Assembly (NCBI GenBank): GCA_036939755.1
Contig: JALLAZ010000017.1
Coordinates: forward strand, 1-36,340
DNA: 36,340 bases
From: Stephanodiscus triporus
Taxonomy: Eukaryota; Bacillariophyta; Thalassiosirophyceae; Thalassiosirales; Thalassiosiraceae
Direction of reading: 5' to 3'
Shown in pieces: positions 28,060-36,340 of this stretch. The position numbers and the translations under genes were made by a program. Positions within the stretch are counted from its first letter, which is position 1; every line of letters starts with the position of its first letter. The notes under the pieces are model-generated. The model was not told where the DNA came from. It saw only the letters and a program-made list of their open reading frames with translations, and made no database searches.

Positions 28060-29688
28060 TCAGAACTGGATCGATGCCCCCCCAACATTCCTCAGCAATG
28101 GCTCCTGTTTCGCGATGGTCATGTAGGGACCGGACGGTCGAATCCCTCGTTCGCGTGCGGACCACGCACGGCTCGCGCTCATCGCCGCCCTCCCGCCGCC
28201 GCCACCCCCGCCCGTCGACGAACGCTTGTTGGACTTCCTCTTGTACCCTCCCCCCTTCCTCCTCCTCTTCGCGGGCGCCCTCTTCGCCGTCCCTCCCTTG
28301 GATTTCGCGGCCCTCGAGGAGGAAGTCGCGCGCTTCCTCCCCCCCCCGGCGATCGTGGACGCGGCGGCGGACCTCGCGACCACGGACGCGACTTTCGCGA
28401 CGCCCGACCCGGCGCTTTCGGAGACCGAGGTCGAGGCCGCCCCCCCCGATCGACGGCGCGATTTTTCGCCGACCGAGTAATCGTCCCCCCTCGTTTTGCA
28501 CAGCCGGTGTCCGTTCACGCCCGCGCCAGATCCGCCGGTGACGTCGTTCCGTCCGATCATGCACGGGAAGGCCTCGTGCGTCCTCCTCCTCCTCCTATCG
28601 CCGCCGCCGCCAACGCCAACGCCGACGCCGACGCCGACGTCCTCCATCGTGCGAGTCGGGAGGGACCGACGTCGTCGTTGCCACGGAGGAGGCGCGGTCG
28701 CGTGCGCACCGCGACGCGGGGTCAGCCCGATGCCCTCGATCTCCGACAACGACGACGAGTCGGAATCGCCGTCGATCGCGACGTGCCGCCTCGTCCCCGC
28801 CCTTCGAGGTTTTCGCGGCGGACCCAGCTCGTCGCCCCCGACTTTGTTGTTCTCCTTTCCCGCCGACGTTTCGAGGACGACGATCTCGCTCCCCACCCCA
28901 ACATCGTCCTCGTCCTCCTCGTCGGTATCGACGAGATCGACGCATTCCGCGACCGCGAACGTCGATGGCCTCCCACCCCTATGCTCGTCGAGGCGGGGAT
29001 CGTCGTCGCCATCCCCGTCCGCGAGATCGTCCCCTGCGCCGTCGCTACAATAATCGTCGTCTTCATTGTCTTCGTCGTCATCGCGCTCGTCGTCGGATTC
29101 ACCCCCGTCCGAATCCGATCCCGAGCTATCTTGATAATTCATCTCGAACGATTCGAAGGCGTCCCATCGACCACCATCATTCCCTCCCCCACCCCCTCCC
29201 CCTTCTACGTCGGCGGCATCGGCATCTGCGGAGGAGGCGCGGCGATCATCACCTTCGCCCCTCCTCCCGCGATCGTCGTAGTCGTTCCCACCGTCGTCCG
29301 GACCCCGACGGACTCGTTCGAATGACGCGGTGGCGTCCCCGTCGTCCTCGTGCGCCACGTCGCGTCGACCGACGGGACGAGGACGACGACTGTCCGGACT
29401 ACTCCCGCCGGGCCGCGGTCGTCGCCGACTCGACGGATCGACGCCCCCTCCCGTCGATGGGGACGCGTCGAGGATGGAAGACGTCGTCCGGGCGGCGCCG
29501 TCGTGCCGCCGACCGTCATTGCCCGTCGTCGATGTCGTCAATGTCGTCGAGGGGGCGGACCCGGGCGCAGCGGCGGCGGCGGCGGCGACGACAACCCGGC
29601 GCCACGGTCTCGACGTCTGGCACAGTTTGCACGCCAGGCCTGTCTCGTTGTCGTTGACAAAGGTGCAGGCGCCGCACTCCCAGGACAT
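28060..29688 (-). CDS. RanBP2-type zinc-finger nuclear protein, acidic and low-complexity
   Basis: 542 residues from the ATG at 29688, chosen because the zinc finger then opens the protein. Upstream the frame is open but uncharacteristic. Residues 3-26 form a RanBP2-type finger, W3-x-C5-x2-C8-x11-C20-x2-C23 (WECGACTFVNDNETGLACKL). Such fingers bind ubiquitin or single-stranded RNA. A long acidic, Ser/Asp-rich middle follows. ECVDLVDTDEEDED near residue 245 has the form of a SUMO-interacting motif (hydrophobic core then acids). A basic tail (KRAPAKRRRKGGGYKRKSNK) could be a nuclear signal. It ends GPYMTIAKQEPLLRNVGGAS. Role unknown; possibly ubiquitin/SUMO-linked or RNA-linked. Seven Gs near the 3' end could hide a length error, since another frame stays open past the stop. 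Confidence 0.75.
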   Translation of the reverse strand: MSWECGACTFVNDNETGLACKLCQTSRPWRRVVVAAAAAAAPGSAPSTTLTTSTTGNDGRRHDGAARTTSSILDASPSTGGGVDPSSRRRPRPGGSSPDSRRPRPVGRRDVAHEDDGDATASFERVRRGPDDGGNDYDDRGRRGEGDDRRASSADADAADVEGGGGGGGNDGGRWDAFESFEMNYQDSSGSDSDGGESDDERDDDEDNEDDDYCSDGAGDDLADGDGDDDPRLDEHRGGRPSTFAVAECVDLVDTDEEDEDDVGVGSEIVVLETSAGKENNKVGGDELGPPRKPRRAGTRRHVAIDGDSDSSSLSEIEGIGLTPRRGAHATAPPPWQRRRRSLPTRTMEDVGVGVGVGVGGGGDRRRRRTHEAFPCMIGRNDVTGGSGAGVNGHRLCKTRGDDYSVGEKSRRRSGGAASTSVSESAGSGVAKVASVVARSAAASTIAGGGRKRATSSSRAAKSKGGTAKRAPAKRRRKGGGYKRKSNKRSSTGGGGGGGRAAMSASRAWSARERGIRPSGPYMTIAKQEPLLRNVGGASIQF

Positions 29689-30141
29689 GATTGTTTTGCG
29701 GTCCCCCAGATTTTGATGGCGCGGTAAAAAGTAAAAAGTTCGCACACCCCCGCCCAGGCCAGGGGGCTTTGTGACAGAAAACTCCACACTCTCCCACATC
29801 CCATCCCACAACTCCGACACCCCACATCTCTCCCACAACTCCGACACCCCAGATCCCTAACGTCGTTCACGTGGTGGAGGGCACTGGACGTCTCCACGGA
29901 GGACATGATGCACTGCGAAAGGAGTGTACTTGGGAGGGGTGAAATGGGTGGAATAAGTTCAATGAGACACTCCTAGCAAGCAAAGTCACTGCTATTATTA
30001 TCTGCATTTTTCAATATGAACAATTCGTCAGGTCTAACTGTCTCACGACCGTCGATTCTTCTATCCGAACCGAAGACCCAGGCGACGACAATGCACTACC
30101 CCATCGCGCAATATGTTTGCAAAAGGTATTGATGAAAGACT
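29689..30141. other. Intergenic region between RanBP2 and SANT genes
   Basis: 453 bp with the direct repeats noted at 29804-29851. Otherwise no gene is seen. It should hold the RanBP2 promoter and the 3' end of the SANT gene. Confidence 0.4.
29804..29851. repeat. 21-bp direct repeat, two copies
   Basis: TCCCACAACTCCGACACCCC followed by A occurs at 29804-29824 and 29831-29851 (period 27), upstream of the RanBP2 gene start. Partial copies precede it (CTCCCACATCCCA). Confidence 0.8.
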
Positions 30142-31011
30142 TTAGACGTGTAGCCCGGACAAATGCTCCTCGTCCGGTCCGACGATTCTAGGCATTTTGG
30201 ATGGGCGGTGAACGGCAGCTACAGTCGTGGTCGTACTGGACGTCGCCATCAATGCCCCTGTCAAATCTGCAGATGCAGCAATCGAGTCACCGGTGATGCT
30301 TCTCATCAAATCATCCTTCTCTCGAATGAGCCTCTCATCGTAGCTCAATCCAATGTAAGTTTTTTCCGACTTCCATTTCGCTGAAAGCATGTCATCCTTC
30401 TCTATCCTTGACAATCCTGCTGGCAGCTTCTTATTAGTTCTCCCAGTCACAAGAGCCGGAACTAAGTCTGATGCAGAAGCCGGAGTGGCTGCTACAGCAT
30501 CCACTGCCGTTGTGGCCGTTGCAACTGCCGCTTGTTCTGTTCCAATTGCTTCTGCTTCCACTGCTACCACGACTGTTGCTTTTGCCGCTGCTTTTGCCGT
30601 TGCTAGAGACGCAGCGACACCCAGCTTTTTAGCCGTGCTTATCACCATTTCAGCGTTTCTCTTACTGAGATTGCACTGACGCATAAGCTCTCTACATTCG
30701 TTTTTATACCTGTCGGCACCTTTTGGAACAGGTTTCAAGCGTATTACGCTGTACACACGAGTCGCTACTTCGATATCTTCGACACTCAGGACTTGGCCGA
30801 ACTCTGGACGGGGGATGTCATCAGGGGCACCGATAGTATCGATAGCGCTAGATAGAAATTTATTCACACACTGTTGCGAGGTACGTGTACAAACAGCCTT
30901 CGAGACGAGGCTCCAATTCACTTTGCCATCATGCCCAGTAAACTTGGGGACATTCTCTACCAAAAGCAAACGTTCTGCTTCGCTCCATCGACCAAGATTA
31001 AACGTCACCAT
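30142..31011 (-). CDS. SANT/Myb-like domain protein
   Basis: 289 residues, no evident intron. A single SANT/Myb repeat lies at about residues 7-55: RWSEAERLLLVENVPKF, NWSLVSKAVCTRTSQQCVNK, with the spaced Trp pattern (W9, W33) and an aromatic in the third helix position replaced. Single-repeat SANT/Myb proteins act in chromatin complexes or as DNA-binding factors. A second helical part (YKNECRELMRQCNLSKRNAE) follows, then an Ala/Val/Thr-rich low-complexity segment of about 60 residues, then KKLPAGLSRIEKDDML and a Ser/Thr-rich C-terminus. No second Myb repeat is seen. Target unknown. Its start is only 94 bp from the divergent dCTPP-like gene. Confidence 0.7.
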   Translation of the reverse strand: MVTFNLGRWSEAERLLLVENVPKFTGHDGKVNWSLVSKAVCTRTSQQCVNKFLSSAIDTIGAPDDIPRPEFGQVLSVEDIEVATRVYSVIRLKPVPKGADRYKNECRELMRQCNLSKRNAEMVISTAKKLGVAASLATAKAAAKATVVVAVEAEAIGTEQAAVATATTAVDAVAATPASASDLVPALVTGRTNKKLPAGLSRIEKDDMLSAKWKSEKTYIGLSYDERLIREKDDLMRSITGDSIAASADLTGALMATSSTTTTVAAVHRPSKMPRIVGPDEEHLSGLHV

Positions 31012-31105
31012 CGCTTTGGGGTAGCAGTGAAGAATTGTGTCAAGTGATTAAAGAGAATAAATCAAAATTTCAATTTTAAAATATTGGCGCAAGCGAGCAT
31101 AGAAG
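31012..31105. promoter_or_regulatory. 94-bp bidirectional promoter, SANT / dCTPP-like genes
   Basis: The shortest divergent spacer here. It is AT-rich in the middle (AAATCAAAATTTCAATTTTAAA near 31057-31079) with no clear TATA box. Shared control of the two genes is inferred from the spacing. Confidence 0.45.
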
Positions 31106-32148
31106 ATGAACCACTGCTGCAGTCCCCCCACTGATTCCCCCCCCCTTCCGTATTTGTACGACGCTGTTAGGATGCCAGAACAGCGATTGCGCATCGCCTT
31201 CTCGACCATTGAGAGCCGAGTGACTGCCGTCGACGACAAGGACAATGACAATGCGCCAGAGGAGGAGAATGATTGTCATCGCGACCGGTGCCACCGCGCA
31301 TCTTCTACTACTACTACTCCTCCCGCGACCGTGGCCGAGGTCAGGGACGAGATATTCGAGCTCAGCGCCGTCATGGGACGCGTGTGCGAGATGTTCCTAT
31401 CCTTCCCCCGCGATGTCCCCGTCGTCGTCAATGTCGTCGGGTCCGTCGACGATGATTACGACGGAGGGGGGGAGGGTACGACCCACGCCGCTTCGGATCA
31501 ACTGCTCGGGGAGGCCTTCCTCCGCCTGTTCGCGTTGTCGGGGAAGTGGGCGTCGACCTACGAACATGCGTGCTGAAGAAAATCGAATTGAACGGGAAGA
31601 AGTACCCGGTGGAGCTTTGCAAGGTGAGCGAGAAAGTGACGGTTTCTTCATCCCCATTCGACGTCCTCGCTCAATCCGTCCTCATACTTACATCGTTGCC
31701 GTGCCCTATTTCTTCTTCGATCTTCAATCCAAAGGGGAAGAGCGGGAAATACACCAACTACTCAGATCACACAGGCATAACTACTACCGTGGGACAATCG
31801 ACGATAAACTCGCCGACAAAGGCATGCACCAACGACATGGAGGACGACATCACCGTCGAGGGCATAACGCTAATGATCAGGAACTTCGCGAACGAGCGAC
31901 AGTGGTACAGGTATCACACCCCACGAAACATCACTCTGGCGATTTTGGGGGAATTGGGGGAGCTCGCGGAATTATTCCAATGGTTGGGCGACGGGGAGAG
32001 ATGGATCGCGGACGAGTTTTCCGAGGAGGCACTCGACAAGGTCGGGCAGGAGATAGCGGACGTGGCGATATACCTGATTCGACTTTGCGACGTGTGCCGC
32101 GTCCGATTGGGGGAGGTGGCGATGAGGCTGTTGGATGAAAGGCCTTGA
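31106..32148 (+). CDS. Tandem dCTP pyrophosphatase / MazG-like protein with apparent frameshift and one intron
   Basis: The 3' part is a full dCTPP-type all-alpha NTP pyrophosphatase domain (about 31876-32106): FANERQWYRYHTPRNITLAI, GELGELAELFQW (metal-binding Glu pair) and KVGQEIADVAIYLIRL (Glu and Asp). Such enzymes hydrolyse dCTP and modified dCTP to monophosphate. The 5' part (31106-31545) looks like a degenerate second copy: DEIFELS in place of the Glu motif, GEAFLRLFALSGK, then VGVDLRTCVLKKIELNGKKY in the -1 frame. About one base appears missing near 31544-31546; otherwise the first frame ends at TGA 31574-31576. An intron at 31624-31734 (111 bp, stop-free) joins PVELCK to GKSGKYTNYSDHTGI. 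The second-domain call is strong; the duplication is probable. Confidence 0.75.
31624..31734 (+). other. 111-bp stop-free phase-0 intron in the dCTPP-like gene
   Basis: Donor GTGAGCG after AAG at 31621-31623; acceptor CCAAAG before 31735. Length is a multiple of three without an in-frame stop. Splicing restores KYPVELCKGKSGKYTNYS, a natural linker. Confidence 0.65.
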
Positions 32149-32413
32149 TCGGATATACTTATGCGATGGAGAAGGGTTCCTTGGGATGAATTAAATTCAA
32201 TATTATACTTAAACTCTTTCTGCCATACCGCCGCTGAAGATCGATTCAATCGATCGCTGGCTGAGAATGGCCAAGGTGATGCAATATGCAATTGCTTTTA
32301 CGCGAAAAGGCACTTTTTGGTCGATTTGTCTTAAAAGGCAACAAATTATCATCCCCCACATAAAAGTGCTTCAATCCTCAGTCGTGCATTGCCCACGGCG
32401 GATGTCAGGACTA
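32149..32413. other. Convergent 3' region
   Basis: 265 bp between the dCTPP-like and PDZ genes; no gene seen. Confidence 0.4.
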
Positions 32414-35400
32414 CTACTTATCACAAACCATCTTCTCTCTTTCCAAGAGCAACTTCAACCCACACATCAGCAACGTGGCATCCTTCTTGGACTTCGCCAG
32501 CATCATGATCGGTCCGGGGCTGAGGTCCGTCTCGATCGAGAAGAATCTCCTCTTCTCCTCCTCGTCAAGGTCGGACAACGACGCCGGCGGCGTTCGCGAC
32601 AGCTTCGTGATAGCCTCGAACGTCGTTGAGAAGTTGCTTGGGATGCCCACGTTGCTCACGCCCGGCCTGCGCCTTCGCAGGAGTTCCAACGACGAGCTGA
32701 ACAGCGATCGTGGGTCCTTGATTGTTAGCCTCAGTACCTTCTCCTCCGCCGACCCCGGGCTATTCGCTGACAGCACGCGCAGCACGGGCACCCCGTCCAT
32801 CAGGTAATATTTGAACTTCCGAGCGAAGATGTCGATTTCGCGCTGAACGTCCGCGGAGGAATCGCGCCGGGCTATTATTTCGAGTTTCGTCCTCATGCCG
32901 CAACTCGAGGCGGCGGATGCGAGATCGGGGAGGAATTCCACCCAGTCGCTATCGGAGTATCGCTGGAGCGTATCGGGCATGACGGGATGGGAGTGCATGG
33001 AGTAGGGAAGTTCGAGACTCTGCAGAGCACCGTAAAAGTCGACAGATTGTTCTGGCGGGGATACCGTTCCTACGGGAAACGTGAGAGACAACATGATTGT
33101 TAGATGCTTCCATAGAGGGTTGTATATGATGAATATAGTAAATAAATAAACAAACCGGTCAGTATATCCGACGCTTCGATGTGGTCCGTCGACAAATTAT
33201 AAGCCCCCTGATTCTGAACCTCATTCGCCTTGACCGCCACGAAGAAATCACTAGCAAGTTGGAACCTTCCATCCTGCAGTCCAATAACGGCGGCATCCCT
33301 AACCAAGACGTTGGCGCGTTCATCCTTACGCACGCTGAATTTGACGGCGTTCCCCGATATCAAACCGACAACCATCGCCGTATTACGAATGACGATCATC
33401 TTCACGTCAGGTTGCGACGGGCGGGACGCGTCAGTGCCATCGACGTGTCCATCTCGGCTTCCCAGTATGGAGAGGAAGCAGGGAGCGCTCCACGATCCCT
33501 CCGCCTTACGCACCACGGCGAAACCGCTGCCCGTCGTCGCCTTGTCCTCGTTTTGCTTTCGTCGAAGGAATACCAATCCCATCGATTGCTCCAACAACGA
33601 GCATAGAATGCGATTGCTCAAAAAATCGCTGTTGGCGGCCGCATGCTTCGCTCCCGAGCCTCCGCCGAACGCCGAATCTATGCACGCTATCGTGGGCGAG
33701 CTCTTCGAACAGTTGTACCCGATCTTCCAGCTGTCGAGCACGTCGTTCAAATAGTCCGACACTATCAAGCTGCTCGGCGAGGTGTCGACGTTGGGAGGCG
33801 GCAGGAACGATACCAATTTGTGACCCATGCTTCCCTCCTCTTCCAAATCGACGACCTTCCCGAACGGAACCTTCTGATCGAACTCGTACTCGCGACATTT
33901 GATCGAGAGGCTCTGGAGGAAGTCGGTGCTCCATTCGAACTCGTTTGTGATGAATATCGCGCCCGCCGTCCTGGGCGATGCCGTCTCCGTCGTTTCGCTG
34001 GGCGCGCCCGCGCCACCGCCGCGATTTGCATACCTGCGGAATACCAAGCCGATCGGCCTGTTATTCGTGGTCTTGCTTAGGAAGATGTCGTACAGCTCTC
34101 TGTAAGATGTGCGCATACCCACCGCCTCTAGGCGCTTGATCAGCTTCTCGGCGAGGAAGGAATTCTGCTCCTCGGTCATGTTCGACAGGGCCACGGCGAA
34201 CTACTCACAAAAGGGGGGGGGGGTAGAAACGCACGGTGAGCCGGTGGCACACGGGACGGAACAAGGGGGGGGAAGATCGCGCGCACAAACATCGGACGAA
34301 CGGGGGATTGAGAAACGAGGATAATAACCGCGAAAAAAAAATATGAAACGCGCCGCCACAAAACTCACGCTTACGATGTCCCCCACCCGCACGCCCATCC
34401 TCTCGGCCTTGCTCCCGCGCTGTATCCATCGAACGTGGGCCTGGAAGTCGTCTCCGCACTGTCGGAACTTCATCCCGAGCAAACCCACCCCGCGTCCGCT
34501 ATCGGACGCGCCCTCGAGGCACGATCGTACCTCCTCCGGGAACACGACCACCGTCAAGCGACGGTACCTCGGTTCGTTCCGAGAGACATGAGCCTGCGTG
34601 TTCCCGTCGTCGGCGGCGTCCGCGAACGAGAACTTTTTGGCAAGGCCCGAAAGCATCGCGAGGGGCGACATCATTGCCGCCGACAGCGCCTTCGATAACG
34701 GATCGTCGCCGTCGCCGTCGTTGCCAGTCCCCGCCGCCCCGGGCGGGGTTTTGCCGTCCCGCTCGGAGCACTCGACGTCGTCCCTCCCCTCCTCCGCGAC
34801 GATCCCTCCGCCGTCGAGTAGCATGGCCGCGACGGCCTCGTCCCGTATGATGTCGCCGTCGTCGTCGCCGTCGCCGCCGCCCAGGACCATGCCCGCGATG
34901 TCCCCGAGCGTCGACCCGCACCGCAGCAGGGCGCCGAGTCCCCCCCCCCCGCCCCCGCCGCCGCCGCCGGGGTAGTTGTATTCGGGGTCCGTGAGGGCCG
35001 ACGCGGTGTCGAGGGTGTGGGAGTCCGCGTCCCGCGCGGCCGCCGCCGACGCCGACCACGCCGAGGCGGGGACGAGCGGCGGCGGGGCGGCGACGGGGGG
35101 GCCGCCGCTCCCGTACACGTGCAGCTCCTTGTTCGTGAGGGAGTGATCGTCCGCGCGCAGGTCGTACTTCTTTCCCGACCTAGGGTCGATCACGACCATG
35201 CGCTTCGACTTGGACCTCGACGTCGTCGTTCCATGGGGCGAAGTCGGCGCGGCGAGGAGGGGGGGGGGGGGAGGAGGCAGGGTGGGAGGGTCGCCGCACG
35301 ACGTCGGATCCGCCTCGGACGACGCCGCCAAGGCGGAAGACGCCGTGCGGTGCGCCGCGGAGGTCATCGTCGTAGTCGTAGTAGTAGTAGTAGTCGCGGG

Positions 35401-35769
35401 GCCATCGTGTGCCACTGGCGCCGATAGGAGGGGCGGTGGCATCGACGACGTCGCCGTCGCCGTCGTGGGATTGCCGCCCCGCGGCGGCCTGGTCGCGTCG
35501 ACGATACCGGGACCACCGCCCGCCGCGCGCCCCCCCCTGGGACTAAGCGCGGCCCCGACGGTCGACGACGGCGTCAGCGGCCGGCCCGCGGATCTGCCCC
35601 CCCGGGTGCCGAACGATCGGGACGACGACGGCTGTTGCGGCTGCGACGACGACGGCGACGACGGCGGCGGCCACTTGAGCGACGGCGCGTCCCGGGGGGA
35701 CGGTGCAAGCCTCCTGATCGTCGACGACGAGCTGGCTTGGGAGTTGGTGGGGCTCACCACCATCACCAT
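32414..35769 (-). CDS. Large PDZ-domain protein of unknown function
   Basis: Three exons, 35769-34369, 34200-33156 and 33069-32414, give 1033 residues; the introns are 168 bp (phase 0) and 86 bp (phase 1). Exon 1 encodes a low-complexity Ser/Pro/Thr-rich region, then KRMVVIDPRSGKKYDLRADD and a PDZ-like domain near residues 405-470 (RRLTVVVFPEEVRSCL, GVGLLGMKFRQ, GSKAERMGVRVGDIVS). The domain is interrupted by the first intron and continues as FAVALSNMTEEQ. Exons 2 and 3 hold unrecognised but well-behaved sequence (IGLVFRRYANRGG, FLSILGSRDGHVDG, KMIVIRNTAMVVGLISG, DGVPVLRVLSANSPGSAEEK) suggesting one or two further domains. PDZ domains bind C-terminal peptides. The second donor is GTTTGT, non-consensus, but the join ILTG-TVSPPEQ is in phase. 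No name can be given. Confidence 0.7.
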
Positions 35770-35816
35770 TTTGCAGTAAGTTGTTGTTCTTCTCTCCTTC
35801 CTGCCGAGATTGTTTT

Positions 35817-35883
35817 ATGGTGAAGGTTGTGTGCCGATTTCGCACAATGTTGCTACTACTGTTCTTCATTCAACCAACCAACG
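35817..35883 (+). CDS. Possible first exon encoding a signal peptide
   Basis: The ATG at 35817 opens MVKVVCRFRTMLLLLFFIQP and runs to a consensus donor GGTAAGT at 35883/35884. It lies only 47 bp from the divergent PDZ-gene start. No downstream exon could be joined convincingly: CACAG at 36123-36127 gives only a short, odd tail. It could equally be 5' leader sequence. Confidence 0.25.
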
Positions 35884-36167
35884 GTAAGTATTTTCATTTG
35901 CGAGATTCTGTTTTGCCCCTCTTCTCCGTGGGAATTCATAAAAACACTTGACAGTGGGTGCCTGCCGTAATTCTTTTTTGGTTTTTGCTAGCGATAGTTC
36001 CAGATCTGGAATCGCTGAAAAGTTGTTCCAGATTTGCTTCTTTCGAATAGTTGTGCCGTAAATAAAGTTTGAGCTTTTTTATTCTTTTTTTGGAAGGATA
36101 CTAATTCTTTCGTATGTGAGGACACAGCTCATCCAAAAAAAGAATCTCGCCATCACACTACAACACC

Positions 36168-36340
36168 ATGGCCGCGATATTGCATCCTCGGCAGAGGAGG
36201 ATGTTAAAAGTTGTGATGGCACTGGTCCTATTGGCGTGCTACCACAACAGTCTTCGTGTCCGCTCCTACCTGCTTCGTGCTGCTCTGGTCCCGCCTTCTC
36301 TCTCACCGTGGCGTAAATTATACGACGAGGGAGACTCGTC
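36168..36340 (+). CDS. Partial ORF open to the window end, possibly Harbinger-transposase-derived
   Basis: From the ATG at 36168 the frame stays open to the end: a hydrophobic stretch (LKVVMALVLLACYH), a basic segment (RVRSYLLRAAL) and SPWRKLYDEGDSS. A short hydrophobic start followed by SPWxxLY-x2-GD resembles the N-terminus of PIF/Harbinger-like nuclease proteins in stramenopiles, but the diagnostic DDE domain would lie outside the window. A competing frame (36116-36316) is also open but ends inside the window and looks less natural. No introns can be judged. Confidence 0.35.
   Translation, partial: MAAILHPRQRRMLKVVMALVLLACYHNSLRVRSYLLRAALVPPSLSPWRKLYDEGDS

Noticed and set aside
27922..29325. 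467-codon plus-strand ORF
   Set aside because: It is antisense to the RanBP2 zinc-finger gene, Arg/Pro-rich, without a domain, and explained by the GC-rich composition of the opposite strand.

Overview
This is nuclear DNA from a eukaryote, most likely a diatom or a close photosynthetic stramenopile. The best evidence is a GapC-type glyceraldehyde-3-phosphate dehydrogenase (6659-7795) with a diatom-style plastid leader (signal peptide ending Ser-Ala-Ser-Ala-Tyr). Typical eukaryotic genes support this: dynactin p25, COX19, a CK1-like kinase, a TLC-domain protein and a Sec14-like protein. Introns are short GT-AG introns, mostly 66-170 bp and mostly with GTGAG donors. No operons, ribosome binding sites, CRISPR arrays or phage genes are visible. 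The species cannot be named from the sequence alone.

Layout. 1-3661: a LYR-motif/UPF0301 protein (+) converges on a four-exon Maf pyrophosphatase (-). 3662-5764: mostly non-coding, with a small secreted-protein gene whose frame is broken by a 22-bp tandem duplication, a 141-bp element with near-perfect long terminal inverted repeats, and a degenerate repeat family. 5765-7795: dynactin p25 (-) and plastid GAPDH (+), divergent. 9118-14028: Nudix hydrolase (+), LRR protein (-), COX19 (+, three exons). 14245-18297: IQM-like protein (-) and secreted CRAL-TRIO protein (+, with an apparent frameshift). 18545-23170: TLC-domain membrane protein (-) and CK1-like kinase (+). 23171-25040: long non-coding stretch with a dense TGCA repeat/hairpin array. 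25041-27298: a secreted Cys/Asp-rich protein and a four-helix membrane protein. 28060-32148: RanBP2-type zinc-finger protein (-), SANT protein (-), tandem dCTPP/MazG-like protein (+). 32414-35769: three-exon PDZ protein (-). 36168 to the end: a partial ORF.

The genes are packed mainly as divergent or convergent pairs with short shared spacers (68-bp convergent gap at 2435-2502, 94-bp divergent spacer at 31012-31105). They do not form one pathway. Maf, Nudix and dCTPP proteins all belong to nucleotide-hydrolysing families, but they are not adjacent and nothing ties them together. Coding composition alternates sharply. Some genes are very GC-rich and full of CGT/GAC-type runs giving poly-Ser, poly-Asp or poly-Gly (UPF0301, dynactin p25, TLC, kinase, RanBP2, PDZ). 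Others are near-neutral in composition (Maf, LRR, IQM, CRAL-TRIO, SANT). I see no convincing multi-gene new system. The best leads are the TGCA array, the inverted-repeat element, the LYR-UPF0301 fusion, the tandem dCTPP protein and the secreted acidic protein.
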